DNA of 64,000 nt from Paludibacteraceae bacterium (lineage in GTDB: Bacteria; Bacteroidota; Bacteroidia; Bacteroidales; Paludibacteraceae), in contig JAFTIM010000014.1 in the NCBI GenBank assembly GCA_017456885.1, positions 1 to 64,000 on the forward strand, read 5' to 3'. The position numbers were made by a program, and so were the translations under genes. Positions 19,382 to 27,078 of the stretch are shown here, one piece after another; the stretch's first letter is position 1; every line of letters begins with the position of its first letter. The notes beneath the pieces are model-generated. The model made no database searches. It was not told the DNA's origin and was given only the letters and a program-made list of their open reading frames with translations.

Positions 19382-22300
19382 ATGAAAAAGTTTAAGGAAT
19401 ATTCCCACTTCGATTTGTCGGCTATCAACAAAGAGATGTTGCAACGATGGCAGGACGAGGATTTGTTTCACAAAAGTATCGATGAGCGCGAAGGCGCGCC
19501 GGCATTCGTCTTTTTCGAGGGACCGCCTTCGGCCAACGGCATGCCCGGCATTCACCATGTGATGGCACGCACCATCAAAGATACCTTTTGTCGCTACAAG
19601 ACGATGCAGGGCTTTCAGGTGCGCCGCAAAGCCGGATGGGATACGCACGGACTGCCTGTGGAACTCGGCGTGGAAAAAATGCTCGGCATCACCAAAGAGG
19701 ATATCGGCAAAAAAATCAGCGTGGACGACTACAACGCCGCCTGCCGCCGCGAAGTGATGAAATACACCAAAGAATGGACGTCGCTCACCGAAAAAATGGG
19801 CTATTGGGTCGATTTAGAAAATCCGTACATCACCTACGACAATAAATACATCGAAACGCTGTGGTATCTGCTCAAAGAACTCTACCACAAAGGGTTGCTC
19901 TACAAAGGCTATACCATTCAGCCCTATTCGCCAGCTGCCGGCACAGGACTGAGTTCGCACGAACTGAACCAGCCCGGCTGCTACCGCGATGTGAAAGATA
20001 CCACTTGCACGGCACAGTTCAAACTGAAAGGCGACCGCTTTGGCGCCGATGCCTATTGTCTTGCGTGGACAACCACACCGTGGACATTGCCCTCGAACAC
20101 CGCCTTGTGCGTCGGCCCGAAAATCGACTATGTGGCCGTGAAGGGCGAAAATCCGTACACCAAAACCGCCGCCACTTACATTTTGGCCGAAGCACGCCTG
20201 TCGGCTTACGCCAAAGAGTTGGGCGAACAGCCCGAAATCGTTTGGCGCGGCAAAGGCACCGACTTGGTGGGCGAGGCATACGAACAACTCATTCCGTGGG
20301 CAAACCCGGGCGAGGGCGCATTCCGCGTCATTGCCGGCGACTACGTTACCACCGACGACGGTACGGGCATCGTGCATATAGCACCCACGTTCGGTGCCGA
20401 CGATGCTTTCGTGGCAAAGAAAGCGGGCGTCCCCGGCTTGACGTTCCTGACCAAAAAAGGCGAAACACGCCCGATGGTCGATATGACGGGCAAATTCTTC
20501 GTGTTGGACGACTTGGACGACGATTTTGTGAAAAATCACATCAACGTCGATTTGTACAAGGCCTACGAAGGACGTTTCGTGAAAAACGCCTACGACCCGA
20601 ACCTCACCGACAAAGACGAAACGCTCGACATTGCGCTCTGCATCATGCTGAAACAGCAAGGATTGGCGTTCCGCATCGAAAAACATGTACACAACTATCC
20701 GCACTGCTGGCGCACCGACAAACCCGTGCTGTACTATCCGCTCGACAGTTGGTTTATCAAAACCACAGCCGTGAAAGACGAGATGATCGCCCTGAACAAA
20801 ACCATCAATTGGAAACCCGAATCGACGGGTACGGGGCGTTTCGGTCAGTGGCTCAACAATCTGAACGATTGGAACTTAAGCCGCAGCCGCTATTGGGGAA
20901 CACCGTTGCCCATTTGGCGCACCGACGACGGACAAGAGGAGATTTGCATCGGATCCATCGAGGAACTTTTCGAGGAGATAGACAAGTCCGTGGCTGCCGG
21001 ATTCATGAAAGAAAATCCGTGGCCGAATTTCCGCGTCGGCGATTACAGCAAAGAGAACTACGACCCGAAAAACATCGACCTGCACCGTCCGTATGTCGAT
21101 AGCATCGTGTTGGTGTCGGCTTCGGGCAAACCGATGCACCGCGAACTCGACCTCATCGACGTGTGGTTCGACTCGGGTGCCATGCCGTATGCACAAGTGC
21201 ATTATCCGTTTGAAACAGATCACGATTCAGGGGGTTGGGGGGCTGCCGATTTCATCAGCGAAGGCGTTGACCAAACGCGCGGCTGGTTTTTCACGCTGCA
21301 CGCCATTCACACGATGATAGAAAACCGCGTGGCATTCAAAAACGTGATTTCCAACGGTTTGGTACTCGACAAAAACGGCAACAAAATGTCAAAACGCTTG
21401 GGCAATGCCGTCGATCCGTTTACGACAATCGAAAAATACGGCAGCGACCCGCTGCGTTGGTACATGATGACCAATGCTTCGCCGTGGGACAACCTCAAAT
21501 TCGACACCGAAGGCGTGGAAGAGGTGCGCCGCAAATTCTTCGGCACGCTCTACAACACCTATTCATTCTTTGCACTCTATGCCAATGTCGATGGCTTTAC
21601 GGGCGACGAAACAGCGGTGCCCGTGGCCGAACGCCCCGAAATCGACCGTTGGATTTTGTCGCTGCTCAACACGTTGGTCAAAGACGTTACCGAGCAATAC
21701 GAAAACTACGAGCCGACGCGCGCCGGCCGTGCCATCAGCGATTTTGTGCAGGAGAACCTGTCGAATTGGTACGTTCGCCTCAACCGCAAACGTTTCTGGG
21801 GCGGCACGATGGACGCCGACAAATTGGCTGCTTACCAAACACTTTACGAATGCCTAGTGACCATCAGCAAATTGATGGCTCCTATCGCTCCATTCTATGC
21901 AGACCGTTTGTATTGCGATTTAACGGGAGAGGGCTCGGTACATTTGACCGACTTCCCAAAATGCAACGAAGCACTTATTTCGCAAAACCTCGAAGCGTGT
22001 ATGCAACTTGCACAGCAAGCCACTTCGATGATTTTGGCATTGCGCAAAAAAGCCAACAAAAAAGTGCGTCAGCCGCTGCAAAAAGCCGTCGTGCCGGTGC
22101 CAAGCGAAAGCGTGATGCAACAACTGCAACATGTGGCCGATTTGGTCAAAACCGAAGTGAACATCAAAGAGTTACTGATTGTTACCAACGAAAATTCGAC
22201 CATCAAATTGGTGAAACGCATCAAACCGAACTTCAAAACATTAGGTAAAAAATATGGCAAACAGATGAAAGAAATTGCCGCTGCTATTGCCGTGCTTGCT

Positions 22301-22732
22301 CAAGAAGAAATTGCCACTATAGAAACACAAGGAAGCATTGTGCTCGCCTTGGCAAGTGGAGAGGTTTGCATAGAAATTGCCGATGTGGAAATTGCTACCG
22401 AAGATATGCCAGGCTGGCTTGTAGCCAACGAAGGCAACCTGACCATTGCTCTCGACATTGAGGTGTCCGAAGCATTGCGGCAAGAAGGCATTGCACGCGA
22501 ACTCGTCAATCGCATTCAAAATCTGCGCAAAGCGAACGGCTACGAAATAACCGACAAAATTGCGGTAACCATCGAATCAAACGACGAGGTGAACACCGCC
22601 GTGGCAAATTTCAAAGATTATATCGCAGCGCAAGTGTTGGCGCAGTCGCTCATCGTTGCCGACAAGGTGGAGAACCCGATTGCACTCGATTTTGAGGATT
22701 TTATCGTGAACATCAGTATCGAAAAAGCTTGA
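19382..22732 (+). CDS. ileS: Isoleucine-tRNA ligase
   Basis: This class I synthetase of 1116 residues charges tRNA-Ile and edits valine. The HIGH-equivalent reads GIHH inside PPSANGMPGIHHVMA, the CP1 editing site shows TTTPWTLPSNTALCVGP, and the signature loop is KMSKR. There is no C-terminal Cys-rich zinc finger, and the length fits the IleS2-like group rather than the E. coli type. A TACTTTTG element is at 19338-19345. The first 2.4 kb is strikingly G+C-rich (36 of 60 bases in 19621-19680), while the last 0.9 kb returns to local values (26 of 60 in 22261-22320). Confidence 0.97.
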   Translation: MKKFKEYSHFDLSAINKEMLQRWQDEDLFHKSIDEREGAPAFVFFEGPPSANGMPGIHHVMARTIKDTFCRYKTMQGFQVRRKAGWDTHGLPVELGVEKMLGITKEDIGKKISVDDYNAACRREVMKYTKEWTSLTEKMGYWVDLENPYITYDNKYIETLWYLLKELYHKGLLYKGYTIQPYSPAAGTGLSSHELNQPGCYRDVKDTTCTAQFKLKGDRFGADAYCLAWTTTPWTLPSNTALCVGPKIDYVAVKGENPYTKTAATYILAEARLSAYAKELGEQPEIVWRGKGTDLVGEAYEQLIPWANPGEGAFRVIAGDYVTTDDGTGIVHIAPTFGADDAFVAKKAGVPGLTFLTKKGETRPMVDMTGKFFVLDDLDDDFVKNHINVDLYKAYEGRFVKNAYDPNLTDKDETLDIALCIMLKQQGLAFRIEKHVHNYPHCWRTDKPVLYYPLDSWFIKTTAVKDEMIALNKTINWKPESTGTGRFGQWLNNLNDWNLSRSRYWGTPLPIWRTDDGQEEICIGSIEELFEEIDKSVAAGFMKENPWPNFRVGDYSKENYDPKNIDLHRPYVDSIVLVSASGKPMHRELDLIDVWFDSGAMPYAQVHYPFETDHDSGGWGAADFISEGVDQTRGWFFTLHAIHTMIENRVAFKNVISNGLVLDKNGNKMSKRLGNAVDPFTTIEKYGSDPLRWYMMTNASPWDNLKFDTEGVEEVRRKFFGTLYNTYSFFALYANVDGFTGDETAVPVAERPEIDRWILSLLNTLVKDVTEQYENYEPTRAGRAISDFVQENLSNWYVRLNRKRFWGGTMDADKLAAYQTLYECLVTISKLMAPIAPFYADRLYCDLTGEGSVHLTDFPKCNEALISQNLEACMQLAQQATSMILALRKKANKKVRQPLQKAVVPVPSESVMQQLQHVADLVKTEVNIKELLIVTNENSTIKLVKRIKPNFKTLGKKYGKQMKEIAAAIAVLAQEEIATIETQGSIVLALASGEVCIEIADVEIATEDMPGWLVANEGNLTIALDIEVSEALRQEGIARELVNRIQNLRKANGYEITDKIAVTIESNDEVNTAVANFKDYIAAQVLAQSLIVADKVENPIALDFEDFIVNISIEKA

Positions 22733-22788
22733 TTTTTATAATTGTATAACCAAAAAAGTGTTGCCTATGAAATAAAAGCGTATTTGTG

Positions 22789-22995
22789 ATACGCACATCT
22801 TGAAAATAATTGGAAAGCGTTAGCTTTTTATTCGGGATTCCGAAACTTAGACACTTTCAGAAATGCCCCAAAGAATAAAAAAACTAACTCACGTAGATGC
22901 TACGTGGGATTTATTCTTGTATTTGGGGCAATAGGTAGTCTAAGACCTCGGAATCCGAAGAAAAGTATAAAGTCTCACGTTTTTTATGTGCGTAT
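22789..22995. repeat. Long imperfect palindrome (element A)
   Basis: Nested complementary arms span 207 bp. ATACGCACAT (22789-22798) matches 22986-22995, 22831-22852 matches 22938-22959, 22865-22879 matches 22910-22929 with a small insertion, and the apex is CACGTAG/CTACGTG (22890-22896 and 22900-22906). The whole gap 22733-23071 between ileS and the lipoprotein gene is made of this element plus about 75 bp of flank. It could be a MITE-like insertion or a transcribed structured element. No protein frame is convincing. Confidence 0.75.
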
Positions 22996-23071
22996 ATTTT
23001 TAGGAAATGAGACTTACGGAGAATCCCCGAAGCCGTTATTAAAGTGAGGGAAAAATCAAATTTTATAGAAA

Positions 23072-23533
23072 ATGAAAAAATTATTTAAGCAAATTTTATT
23101 TGGAGCCGCTCTTTTGGTAAGCATGAGTATGTTTGTTGGTTGCGACACAATGACAAACGACGAAATAGAAAAACTTATCAACGATAAATTAAATGAAAGC
23201 TCAAGCAACGCAACTGCCGATGCAACACCTCCTGTTGAATTAGCAGGAACTACTTGGGTTTCTTATGGCCTTTGGATAAAAGATGTTGATGAGGAACCAG
23301 GATATATTGAATTTGAGGGGGAACGCTTTTTACATTTTACTGAAACAACTATAATCGATAGTGGTAAAACTTACAAAGAAGATGATAGTTTAGTTGAGTG
23401 GGAAGAATCTATAGGAGAATATTATGTTCAAGGAAATATAATTATAGTAAACACTGAAGTTCTGCCTTTTTACGTTCCAAAAAAGGATTGTATAATATTT
23501 TGGGGTCGTGAATTTTATCGTGTAGAAGAATAA
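23072..23533 (+). CDS. Predicted lipoprotein, unknown function
   Basis: This 153-residue protein has a lipoprotein signal peptide with the lipobox FVGC at about 21-24. A short acidic, Ser/Asn-rich linker (about 25-55) follows, then a small beta-rich domain starting LAGTTWVSYGLW. The layout resembles many small surface lipoproteins of Bacteroidales, and the TTW start of the domain recalls lipocalin-like folds, but I cannot assign a family. It is AT-rich, monocistronic and closed by a strong terminator. Confidence 0.75.
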   Translation: MKKLFKQILFGAALLVSMSMFVGCDTMTNDEIEKLINDKLNESSSNATADATPPVELAGTTWVSYGLWIKDVDEEPGYIEFEGERFLHFTETTIIDSGKTYKEDDSLVEWEESIGEYYVQGNIIIVNTEVLPFYVPKKDCIIFWGREFYRVEE

Positions 23534-23554
23534 AAATAGTTGTAAAAAAAAGAG

Positions 23555-23590
23555 AACTCCGCTTTTTCTTACGAAGAGCGGAGTTTTTTT
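23555..23590 (+). terminator. Intrinsic terminator
   Basis: A 9-bp stem, AACTCCGCT (23555-23563) with AGCGGAGTT (23577-23585), is followed by a T-run to 23590, downstream of the lipoprotein gene. Confidence 0.85.
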
Positions 23591-23642
23591 ATATTTTCAT
23601 ATCCGGCAGAGAAATTGTAATTTTGTCGGAAAAGAAAACGAT

Positions 23643-23828
23643 ATGAATAAATTCTTACCACTACTTGTATTTCGCTGCGTGGCGTTGGGGTTAGGTCTGG
23701 GTGTACTCACACTGCTCGGCATGGATAAAATAGCTACGGAAGAAGCCATTTGGCTACTAGCGTTGGCAGTTACATGCCTTGCTGCATGTTCACTCGGGGA
23801 AAACAGTAAAAATCAAAAAAAGAAATGA
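23643..23828 (+). CDS. Small membrane protein upstream of the prenyltransferase
   Basis: This 61-residue protein has two hydrophobic segments (about 4-25 and 35-50) and a polar basic tail. Its stop overlaps the next ATG as ATGA, which strongly supports it as a real gene translated together with the UbiA-type gene. A TAATTTTG -7 element is at 23618-23625. I do not know the family. A role in assisting the prenyltransferase is possible but is only inferred from the overlap. Confidence 0.65.
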   Translation: MNKFLPLLVFRCVALGLGLGVLTLLGMDKIATEEAIWLLALAVTCLAACSLGENSKNQKKK

Positions 23829-24829
23829 AAAACAAACTTACCTTTTGGATAAAAAACGCTCGCTCGATAGCATTGCCGCAAAGCATTTTACCAGCAGTTT
23901 TGGCTATTTCGATGGCAAGTGGCTACGAAGGTTTTTCGTGGTGGTTGGCACTCATCGCCCTATTTGGCGTTGTTTGTGCTCACCTTGGCTTTAACCTTGC
24001 CGATGATTATTTCGACTATCGCCACAACGACGTAGAAGCCCGCAAAAAAGTAACCGAACAGGGTTTCCGTACGCACATGGAAAAATGTCATTACATAGAA
24101 TCAGGAGCTGCTACACTTAACGATTTACTTTTGGCTGTTTGTTCGTTTTTGGCTGTGGCGGGAATGGCAGGGATTGTTGTGCTGATTTTTCGCGGATGGG
24201 CAATAGCCGTTGTTGCGCTTACGGGGCTGTTGCTTGGCATCTCCTATTCGGGCAAACCGCTCGAGTTGGGGTATCACGGGTTCGGCGAGTTGGTTATCGG
24301 GGTGATGTTCGGTCCGTTGCTGATGATGGGAATGCACTATGCCGCCTGCGGTGTGTTCGGCGACGAGATACAATGGGTTTCGGCAGCCGTAGGATTGTTG
24401 GTAACAAACATTGTGTATTCGCATGCCGTGCTCGACCTCAAAGCCGACACCCAAGCCGAGAAAATGACCTTTGCACGACTGCTAAAAACAAAGCCGGCAA
24501 TGCTTGTCTGTTCGGCATTGTTCTGTCTGTTGCCATTTGTAGTGATAACGCTCGGCGTGACACTCGGCAAACTGCATTGGGCATACCTTTGCGTGCTGCC
24601 TTTACTTCCGATGGGCATCTATCTTGTTTTTTCGCTAAAAGCACATTTAGACAACAAAGAAGTTGCCTTTGAGCCTCGCTGGTGGATGGGACCGATGGGC
24701 AATTTCGACCTCTATCGCCAGCACAACATGGATTGGTTTCTGTTCCGTTGGCTCATTGCACGCAACTTGGTTACTTTTTTCTGTCTGATACTGACCATTG
24801 TCGGCATCGTATCGACCATTTGCCGATAA
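23825..24829 (+). CDS. menA: UbiA-family prenyltransferase, probably 1,4-dihydroxy-2-naphthoate prenyltransferase
   Basis: This 334-residue integral membrane protein has about nine hydrophobic helices. Both Asp-rich motifs of the UbiA family are visible: NLADDYFD at 57-64 and DLKADTQAEK in the second half. MenA attaches the polyprenyl chain to dihydroxynaphthoate in menaquinone synthesis. Other UbiA members (for heme O or ubiquinone) differ in these motifs, and menaquinone is the expected quinone of the phylum, so MenA is the best guess. The gene is coupled to the small membrane protein upstream. Confidence 0.8.
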   Translation: MKNKLTFWIKNARSIALPQSILPAVLAISMASGYEGFSWWLALIALFGVVCAHLGFNLADDYFDYRHNDVEARKKVTEQGFRTHMEKCHYIESGAATLNDLLLAVCSFLAVAGMAGIVVLIFRGWAIAVVALTGLLLGISYSGKPLELGYHGFGELVIGVMFGPLLMMGMHYAACGVFGDEIQWVSAAVGLLVTNIVYSHAVLDLKADTQAEKMTFARLLKTKPAMLVCSALFCLLPFVVITLGVTLGKLHWAYLCVLPLLPMGIYLVFSLKAHLDNKEVAFEPRWWMGPMGNFDLYRQHNMDWFLFRWLIARNLVTFFCLILTIVGIVSTICR

Positions 24830-24833
24830 TGCA

Positions 24834-24866
24834 AAAAAGATAGGGAGAACATTCGTTTTCTCCCTA
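24834..24866 (-). terminator. Intrinsic terminator of the META-domain gene
   Basis: A 9-bp stem (24841-24849 with 24858-24866) is followed on the minus strand by a TCTTTTTT run. It ends the minus-strand gene at 24891. On the plus strand there is no T-run, so it would be weak for the prenyltransferase gene. Confidence 0.7.
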
Positions 24867-24890
24867 CCCTTTCACTGTTTTTTCAAACAA

Positions 24891-25313
24891 TCAATCCATT
24901 TTGACAAACTGCATTGTTACACGCTTATCGGGCGAAGACAACTCCAAAACATTACCGGCAACGGTATATGTTTGTATCTCCTCCAACGCCGAAAAAAAAG
25001 CTTCTTCCAACGCCATCGATTCATGACAATAAGCTTTGGTAGAGCCTTGCGGCGTGAGCTTAATATCGCAATCGACCATGGCATATACGCCAAAATAGCG
25101 GTTACAGCCAGCAAATCCGTTGATTTCGCCTTTTTTTGTAAAACCCAAGGTAGGCACACCGCTTCCAATCGTCATTTCAGCCCCGTTTTTTACAAACGAT
25201 TGCATTTTCCACTGCGTATCAGCCAAACAATCGGGCTTATTGGCACACTTTTTTTGCGACGAACACGACAACATTAACACACTCATTAATAATAAATAAC
25301 AAACTTTTTTCAT
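24891..25313 (-). CDS. META-domain (HslJ-like) lipoprotein
   Basis: This 140-residue protein has a lipoprotein signal (lipobox MLSC at about residues 14-17). A META domain follows, beginning LADTQWKMQSF and including GFAGCNRYFGVY, which is typical of HslJ-like proteins. These are envelope proteins linked in other bacteria to stress or drug tolerance; the molecular role is unknown. The ATG at 25313 is chosen because it starts the signal peptide and lies just after a good promoter; an upstream frame to 25376 would run through that promoter. Confidence 0.85.
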   Translation of the reverse strand: MKKVCYLLLMSVLMLSCSSQKKCANKPDCLADTQWKMQSFVKNGAEMTIGSGVPTLGFTKKGEINGFAGCNRYFGVYAMVDCDIKLTPQGSTKAYCHESMALEEAFFSALEEIQTYTVAGNVLELSSPDKRVTMQFVKMD

Positions 25314-25330
25314 AAATACTTTTTTTCTTG

Positions 25331-25361
25331 CAAAGGTAGGAATTATCGGAAGAGATACAAA
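25331..25361 (-). promoter_or_regulatory. Promoter of the META-domain gene
   Basis: TTTG (25361-25358), 19 bases and TACCTTTG (25338-25331) on the minus strand match the Bacteroidota consensus fully. The ATG is 18 bp downstream, which fixes the gene start at 25313. Confidence 0.8.
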
Positions 25362-25449
25362 TCCCTCCCCTTGCAAAAAACAATTTGTCGTTTCGCGTTG
25401 TTTTATTGTAAAAACCTATTGTTTAACTATCAAAAAAAGGAGGTATGAA

Positions 25450-25707
25450 ATGAAACTATCGCACATTTTTGCATTTGTCGGCGGAGCTTTGGCCGGCGTT
25501 GCTGTCGGTATGCTTTTGGCACCCGAGTCGGGAGCTGAAACCCGACAAAAAATTGCTGACGTATTGCACGAAAAAGGCATTACGCTCGACAAAGAGCGAT
25601 TCAAACAATTTGTGGACAAGGTGATTGCAAAACTCAAAAACGGATTTACCGATGCAGAGTTGCACGATGCCGTAAACGAAACCATCAACGAACACGGTCA
25701 TGAATGA
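25450..25707 (+). CDS. YtxH-domain protein
   Basis: This 85-residue protein starts with a Gly/Ala-rich hydrophobic segment (AFVGGALAGVAVGMLLAPESGAETR, the YtxH signature, about 8-32). An amphipathic helical region follows. YtxH-like proteins are small envelope or stress proteins whose role is poorly known. An AGGAGGT-like purine run lies just upstream of the ATG, unusual for this phylum. The gene overlaps the next one by 8 bp in a three-gene cassette common in Bacteroidota. Confidence 0.8.
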   Translation: MKLSHIFAFVGGALAGVAVGMLLAPESGAETRQKIADVLHEKGITLDKERFKQFVDKVIAKLKNGFTDAELHDAVNETINEHGHE

Positions 25708-26065
25708 CGAAAACCACTACAAAGAGTTGACCGACGAGGTGAAAGCGTACATGCAGACACGCTACAATCTGTTGCGTATGGAGTTGCTCGAAAAAACGAG
25801 CCGGATTGTTGCACTTGTGCTTTTCACCCTTGTTGCCACCTGCCTTGCATTGGCTGCTTTAGGTTATTTTTCGATGGCTTTGTTGGTATGGTTAAGCACG
25901 ATTTTCGGATCGATTGTAGAGCCTATCTGCATTGTAGGCGGTGGTTTTCTGATTCTGCTGTGCGTGGTATGCTTGGCACGTAAAACGCTGTTTGTAAATC
26001 CCATTGTTCGACAGCTGAGCAAAATTATGTTCAAAAAAAACAAAAAACAGCAGCACGATGAGTAA
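25700..26065 (+). CDS. Holin-X/DUF1469-like membrane protein
   Basis: This 121-residue protein has an amphipathic N-terminal helix (about 5-38), two transmembrane segments (about 38-60 and 70-92) and a very basic tail. This layout is that of the 'phage holin family' (DUF1469/Holin-X) proteins, which in Bacteroidota are chromosomal envelope proteins next to YtxH genes rather than phage lysis genes. It overlaps both neighbours by 8 bp, so the three are co-translated. Confidence 0.75.
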   Translation: MNDENHYKELTDEVKAYMQTRYNLLRMELLEKTSRIVALVLFTLVATCLALAALGYFSMALLVWLSTIFGSIVEPICIVGGGFLILLCVVCLARKTLFVNPIVRQLSKIMFKKNKKQQHDE

Positions 26066-26273
26066 CACGTTTTCACCCCCGCACTCGCTCAACGACATTG
26101 CACACGAGAAAGCCGCACTGCGTGAGCAACTCGCACAACAAGAAAAGGCATTGAGCAACCGCCTTGCATACTTCAGGCAGCGCAACGAGGCGACCTACAA
26201 GACGGTTCACCTTTTTTGCACGGGATACCGCCTTGCACACCTGCTGCTCTCGCTACGCAGAAGCAGGCGATGA
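26058..26273 (+). CDS. Small coiled-coil protein, third gene of the YtxH cassette
   Basis: This 71-residue protein has a heptad-like helix at about 12-40 and an Arg-rich C-terminus. It overlaps the holin-like gene by 8 bp, the only strong support for its being translated. I do not recognise the family. The cassette ends at the hairpin at 26293-26329. Confidence 0.6.
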   Translation: MSNTFSPPHSLNDIAHEKAALREQLAQQEKALSNRLAYFRQRNEATYKTVHLFCTGYRLAHLLLSLRRSRR

Positions 26274-26292
26274 CGCCCCTACCGACACAAAG

Positions 26293-26330
26293 AAAAAACG
26301 GCCTCCGAGAAAAAAAGAGACCGTTTTTTG
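26293..26330 (+). terminator. Intrinsic terminator of the YtxH cassette
   Basis: A 9-bp stem AAAAAACGG (26293-26301) with CCGTTTTTT (26321-26329) encloses a 19-nt A/G-rich loop. The T-run forms part of the stem. Confidence 0.65.
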
Positions 26331-26381
26331 TTGTTCGTGCAATGAAAAAAACAGTTATATCTGTAAAAACTTTTTTTATGC

Positions 26382-26389
26382 TATTTTTG
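26382..26389 (+). promoter_or_regulatory. Promoter -7 element of the structured leader
   Basis: TATTTTTG (26382-26389) followed by CA is a perfect -7 element; no good -33 TTTG is seen at 19-21 bases. Transcription would start near 26395 and read through the structured region toward the small HTH gene. Confidence 0.5.
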
Positions 26390-26394
26390 CAGAC

Positions 26395-26658
26395 GGCAAA
26401 AGGTGTTTTGCTTATTTTTTTACAGCATTAGCTATTATTCGCAATCAAACCAAAAGCATCGGAAACTCTTGGATTTGAACCGAGAAGTCGAATAAAAAAG
26501 CAATGGCGTGGCAGCTCGTTTTTAGGGGAGCTCCCGTTTTACACAACATGAAGTTAATGTTCGTACCTAACAAGGTGTGAACATATTCTAGTTGTGTGGC
26601 GGGGTTTTCCGATGCTCCTCGCGATTGCGATAGAGAGGTTCACACCTTTCTCTTTTTT
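26395..26658 (+). ncRNA. Riboswitch-like structured leader with terminator switch
   Basis: A closing helix P1 of 11 bp (26455-26465 with 26606-26616) encloses three hairpins. P2 is 26466-26472 with 26480-26487, and P3 is 26513-26517 with 26528-26532. P4 is a long hairpin: 26541-26547 with 26591-26597, then 26557-26567 with 26574-26584. A terminator hairpin (26632-26653) followed by six T ends at 26658. The 3' arm of P4 (26573-26582) is also perfectly complementary over 10 bases to 26638-26647 inside the terminator, so P4 plus terminator and an antiterminator are mutually exclusive. I match it to no known riboswitch class. It occupies most of the gap 26274-26716. Confidence 0.6.
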
Positions 26659-26716
26659 CGTTCGAGGTGAGGGTGGAGTGATAGAGAATACACCAAACCC
26701 TCAATTTTTTACGACC

Positions 26717-26956
26717 ATGAACGAAAACGAAATTCCGCCGCTACACATCGGCAGCCTGATAAAAGCGCAACTGCACGAGCAACGCCGCTCGGTGGCTTGG
26801 CTCGCCACGCAGATAGGCTGCAAACGCGACAACGTGTACAAACTGCTGCGCAACTACTACATCACCACCGACATGCTGATGCGTATCTCCTACGCCTTGA
26901 ATTACGACTTTTTTTCGGCACTATCGGCTCACTTCAAACGCACCAAAAATGTATAG
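26717..26956 (+). CDS. Small helix-turn-helix protein
   Basis: This 79-residue protein is essentially one DNA-binding domain of the Cro/C1 type: IGSLIKAQLHEQ, then a recognition region AWLATQIGCKRDNVYKLLRN, then a capping helix. There is no ligand-binding domain. The ATG at 26717 is preferred over one 41 codons upstream because the latter lies inside the structured leader. The gene sits directly after the riboswitch-like element and before the TIGR02145 lipoprotein gene, whose promoter carries a small palindrome that could be its site. Its targets are not known. Confidence 0.75.
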   Translation: MNENEIPPLHIGSLIKAQLHEQRRSVAWLATQIGCKRDNVYKLLRNYYITTDMLMRISYALNYDFFSALSAHFKRTKNV

Positions 26957-27004
26957 CATCAGCATACGTTTTGTATAGTGCTGGCATACAATATCGTAAC
27001 GAGT

Positions 27005-27029
27005 ATAACTTTATTAAGTTATAGTTTTG
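27005..27029 (+). promoter_or_regulatory. Promoter with adjacent palindrome before the TIGR02145 lipoprotein gene
   Basis: ATAACTT (27005-27011) and AAGTTAT (27016-27022) form a palindrome with a 4-base gap. It touches the -7 element TAGTTTTG (27022-27029). The palindrome occupies the spacer of the promoter, a suitable place for a repressor such as the HTH protein encoded just upstream. This link is inference. Confidence 0.4.
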
Positions 27030-27078
27030 TGATGTATAAATAACATCTAATCATTTTTAACAATTTAAATTCATTACG

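Noticed and set aside
19861-21102. 413-codon frame overlapping ileS in another frame
   Set aside because: Arises from the G+C-rich codon pattern of ileS; the product is an Arg/His-rich low-complexity sequence without motifs.
25700-26065. Prophage signal from the holin-like gene
   Set aside because: No other phage gene is nearby. The gene belongs to the YtxH cassette that is chromosomal in this phylum.
26455-26487. tRNA-like T-arm on the minus strand (GGTTCAAATCC)
   Set aside because: Only four of five stem pairs form, and no 7-bp acceptor stem, D-arm or anticodon arm is present at the right distance. The segment is better explained as hairpin P2 of the plus-strand structured leader.
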